In this document: positions 3,893 through 6,136 of the stretch, piece by piece
Layout: the number at the start of each line of letters is the position of its first letter
Numbering within the stretch: position 1 is the stretch's first letter
Assembly: GCA_938028645.1 (NCBI GenBank)
Contig: CALIMD010000210.1
Coordinates: 1-6,136, forward strand
Origin: an uncultured Alphaproteobacteria bacterium
GTDB lineage: Bacteria > Pseudomonadota > Alphaproteobacteria > Thalassobaculales > Thalassobaculaceae
DNA length: 6,136 nucleotides
Direction of reading: 5' to 3'
Program-made: the position numbers and the translations under genes
Notes under the pieces: model-generated
Database searches by the model: none
What the model was told of the DNA's origin: nothing
The model's input: only the letters and a program-made list of their open reading frames with translations

Positions 3893-6136
3893 ATGACTGA
3901 AGAAATCTCGACTTATCCGGTTTTACCCTTGCGCGATATTGTAGTATTCCCGCACATGATAGTCCCTTTGTTTGTTGGCAGAGAGAAGTCAATAAATGCG
4001 CTTGAAGATGTGATGCAAGAGGACAAACAGGTATTTTTAGCTACCCAAAAAAATGCCGGCGTTGACGACCCTAGTTATGACGATGTGTTTGAGATAGGAA
4101 CGATTGGAACCATACTCCAATTGCTAAAGTTACCGGATGGTACAGTCAAAGTCTTGGTGGAGGGTATGCATAGAGCAAAAATCAAAAAATACCTAGATAA
4201 CGACAAATTTTTTGAGGCTGAAGCGGAAAAAGTTGAGGATAGTAATGACGATGGCCAGGAACAAAAGGCTTTGTCACGAGCAGTTGTGACACAATTTGAG
4301 CAATATATAAAATTGAATAAGAAAATCCCTCCAGAGGTATTGGTGTCAGTTAATCAGATCGATGATGCTAGTAAATTGGCAGATACCGTAGCCTCTCATA
4401 TTGCGGTAAAGATTCAGGAGAAACAGGAACTTCTCGAATTGGGTTCAGTTTCAGAGCGATTAGAGAAAATTTTCAGCCACATGGAGGGAGAAATTGGCGT
4501 TTTGCAGGTTGAGAAGCGAATTCGAAACCGCGTTAAAAGACAAATGGAGAAGACGCAAAGGGAATACTATCTCAATGAGCAAATGAAGGCCATACAGAAA
4601 GAATTGGGTGATAATGAAGACGGTGGAGATGAATTAGCGGAACTATCGGAAAAAATCACGAAAACAAAATTCTCAAAGGAAGCTCGAGAAAAGGCTATGG
4701 CTGAGTTGAAGAAACTTAGGAATATGAGCCAAATGTCAGCAGAGGCGACGGTCGTCCGTAATTATCTCGATTGGATGCTCAGTATCCCCTGGAAAAAGCG
4801 GTCGAGGGTGAAAAAAGACCTCACTATTGCTCAGAATATTCTAGATCGCGATCATCATGGCCTCGAAAAGGTAAAAGAGCGTATATTAGAATATCTTGCG
4901 GTCCAACTGAGAACAGGTAAGGTAAAAGGTCCTATATTATGCTTGGTAGGCCCCCCCGGTGTTGGTAAGACCTCACTTGGAAAATCTATAGCAGAATCAA
5001 CAGGGCGTAACTTTGTTAGAATGTCATTGGGCGGAGTCCGGGATGAGGCTGAGGTCCGAGGACATAGACGAACTTATATTGGTTCTCTTCCTGGAAAAGT
5101 TATTCAAGGAATGAAAAAGGCTAAAACATCTAACCCTCTGTTTTTATTAGACGAAATAGACAAGTTAGGGAACGACTATCGTGGCGATCCATCGTCGGCG
5201 CTCTTAGAAGTTCTTGACCCAGAGCAGAACAGTAGTTTCCAGGATCACTACCTCGAAGTAGACTACGATCTTTCAGATGTTATGTTCGTGACAACGGCTA
5301 ATACTTTGCGGATGGCGCAGCCATTGCTGGACCGCATGGAGATAATTCGGCTATCTGGTTATACCGAAGATGAGAAAGTTGAGATTGCGAAAAAACATTT
5401 AATAGAGAAGCAAAGGGATCAGCACGGACTGCTAGCTTCCGAATGGAGCGTATCTGACGATGCCTTAAGAGACTTGATTCGCTATTACACGCGAGAGGCC
5501 GGAGTTCGCAATTTAGAACGCGAAATTGCTAATTTAGCAAGGAAGTCAGTAAAAGAAATACTGATGACGAAAGTTAAGCAATTAAAAATCACCAAGAAAA
5601 ATCTAGAGAAATTTTCGGGAGTGAGAAAGTTTAGGTTCGGCCAAACAGAGGATAGTGATTTGGTTGGAGTTACTACAGGACTAGCTTGGACAGAGGTAGG
5701 CGGCGAACTGTTGTCGATAGAGTCAGTTACTGTCCCAGGCAAGGGGAAGGTAACGTCAACTGGGAAGCTGGGCGACGTAATGAAAGAGTCTGTGCAGGCG
5801 GCGGAGAGTTTTGTTAAATCGCGGGCTGCGTCATTTGGGATAAGGCCAAAAATTCTAGAGGAGAAGGATATTCACGTGCATGTGCCTGAAGGAGCAACTC
5901 CCAAAGATGGTCCCTCGGCCGGCGTCGCTATGGTGACATCGATTGTATCCGTTCTAACGGAAATACCTGTGAGGCGTGATGTGGCTATGACCGGTGAGAT
6001 AACCCTTAGAGGTAGGGTATTGCCCATTGGAGGGCTGAAAGAAAAACTATTAGCCGCGCTAAGGGGGGGGCTAAAAACAGTTCTTATCCCGAAGGAGAAT
6101 GAGAAAGACCTCGCTGAGATTCCAGATAACGTCAAG
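3893..6136 (+). CDS. lon: Lon ATP-dependent protease (3' end beyond window)
   Basis: Lon is a cytoplasmic hexamer that unfolds and degrades misfolded and some regulatory proteins, with ATPase and peptidase in one chain. All 748 codons present are open, and the frame runs off the right edge. The N-terminal substrate-binding domain (about 9-205) begins YPVLPLRDIVVFPHM, followed by a helical linker with EKTQREYYLNEQMKAIQKEL. The AAA+ module has Walker A GPPGVGKT (353-360), Walker B LLDEIDK with D420/E421, arginine finger R481 in LLDRME and sensor-2 R539 in GVRNLER. The protease domain has catalytic Ser675 in PKDGPSAG and Lys718 in GGLKEK, 43 residues apart as in E. coli (679/722). The visible end, IPDNVK, lies near the C-terminus, so probably 35-65 residues are missing. 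The ATG at 3893 is preceded by AAGGG (3877-3881) at 11 bases, a little long. C7 and G8 runs occur within the gene. The clpX gap is 133 bases. Confidence 0.97.
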   Translation, partial: MTEEISTYPVLPLRDIVVFPHMIVPLFVGREKSINALEDVMQEDKQVFLATQKNAGVDDPSYDDVFEIGTIGTILQLLKLPDGTVKVLVEGMHRAKIKKYLDNDKFFEAEAEKVEDSNDDGQEQKALSRAVVTQFEQYIKLNKKIPPEVLVSVNQIDDASKLADTVASHIAVKIQEKQELLELGSVSERLEKIFSHMEGEIGVLQVEKRIRNRVKRQMEKTQREYYLNEQMKAIQKELGDNEDGGDELAELSEKITKTKFSKEAREKAMAELKKLRNMSQMSAEATVVRNYLDWMLSIPWKKRSRVKKDLTIAQNILDRDHHGLEKVKERILEYLAVQLRTGKVKGPILCLVGPPGVGKTSLGKSIAESTGRNFVRMSLGGVRDEAEVRGHRRTYIGSLPGKVIQGMKKAKTSNPLFLLDEIDKLGNDYRGDPSSALLEVLDPEQNSSFQDHYLEVDYDLSDVMFVTTANTLRMAQPLLDRMEIIRLSGYTEDEKVEIAKKHLIEKQRDQHGLLASEWSVSDDALRDLIRYYTREAGVRNLEREIANLARKSVKEILMTKVKQLKITKKNLEKFSGVRKFRFGQTEDSDLVGVTTGLAWTEVGGELLSIESVTVPGKGKVTSTGKLGDVMKESVQAAESFVKSRAASFGIRPKILEEKDIHVHVPEGATPKDGPSAGVAMVTSIVSVLTEIPVRRDVAMTGEITLRGRVLPIGGLKEKLLAALRGGLKTVLIPKENEKDLAEIPDNVK

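Noticed and set aside
5485..6135. Two minus-strand open frames (5485-5742 and 5872-6135) opposite lon
   Set aside because: Both are antisense to the lon AAA+ end and protease domain, Ser-rich and low in complexity as shadow translations often are, with no motif or start signal.

Overview
The window carries the conserved bacterial protein-quality-control cluster tRNA-Leu(UAG) - tig - clpP - clpX - lon. Everything reads on the + strand, and lon is cut by the right edge. The protein sequences point to an alphaproteobacterium: ClpX and the Lon protease domain have alphaproteobacterial wording, trigger factor has a Lys-rich C-terminal tail, and tig-clpP-clpX-lon (usually followed by hupB) is the typical alphaproteobacterial order. 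By eye the DNA is moderately AT-leaning, with an A+T-rich third position, so a GC-rich Rhizobium- or Caulobacter-type genome is unlikely. A marine or host-associated lineage is possible, but I cannot name a genus.

Layout: tRNA-Leu with encoded CCA (7-91); a 121-nt AT-rich leader; tig, trigger factor (213-1643); an 88-nt gap with a hairpin and a good Shine-Dalgarno; clpP (1732-2334); a 144-nt gap full of short palindromes and carrying the best promoter candidate of the window; clpX (2479-3759); a 133-nt gap with a possible weak attenuator and a possible heat-shock-type promoter; lon (3893 to beyond 6136; 748 codons present, with the last few tens of codons missing).

How the genes work together: trigger factor meets nascent chains at the ribosome exit. 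ClpX unfolds tagged or damaged proteins and feeds them into the ClpP barrel. Lon combines unfoldase and protease in one chain. All catalytic and docking motifs checked are intact: the ClpP Ser-His-Asp triad, the ClpX zinc cysteines, Walker A/B and IGF loop, and the Lon Walker A/B and Ser-Lys dyad.

This is an ordinary housekeeping locus and I found no undescribed multigene system. What merits a second look is regulatory: a 9-bp element (AATTAACTG) present upstream of tig, clpP and clpX; an operator-like inverted repeat around a candidate -10 of clpX; an inverted repeat that could mask the lon ribosome binding site; and two long homopolymers inside lon. There is no gene-free stretch above 300 bases.
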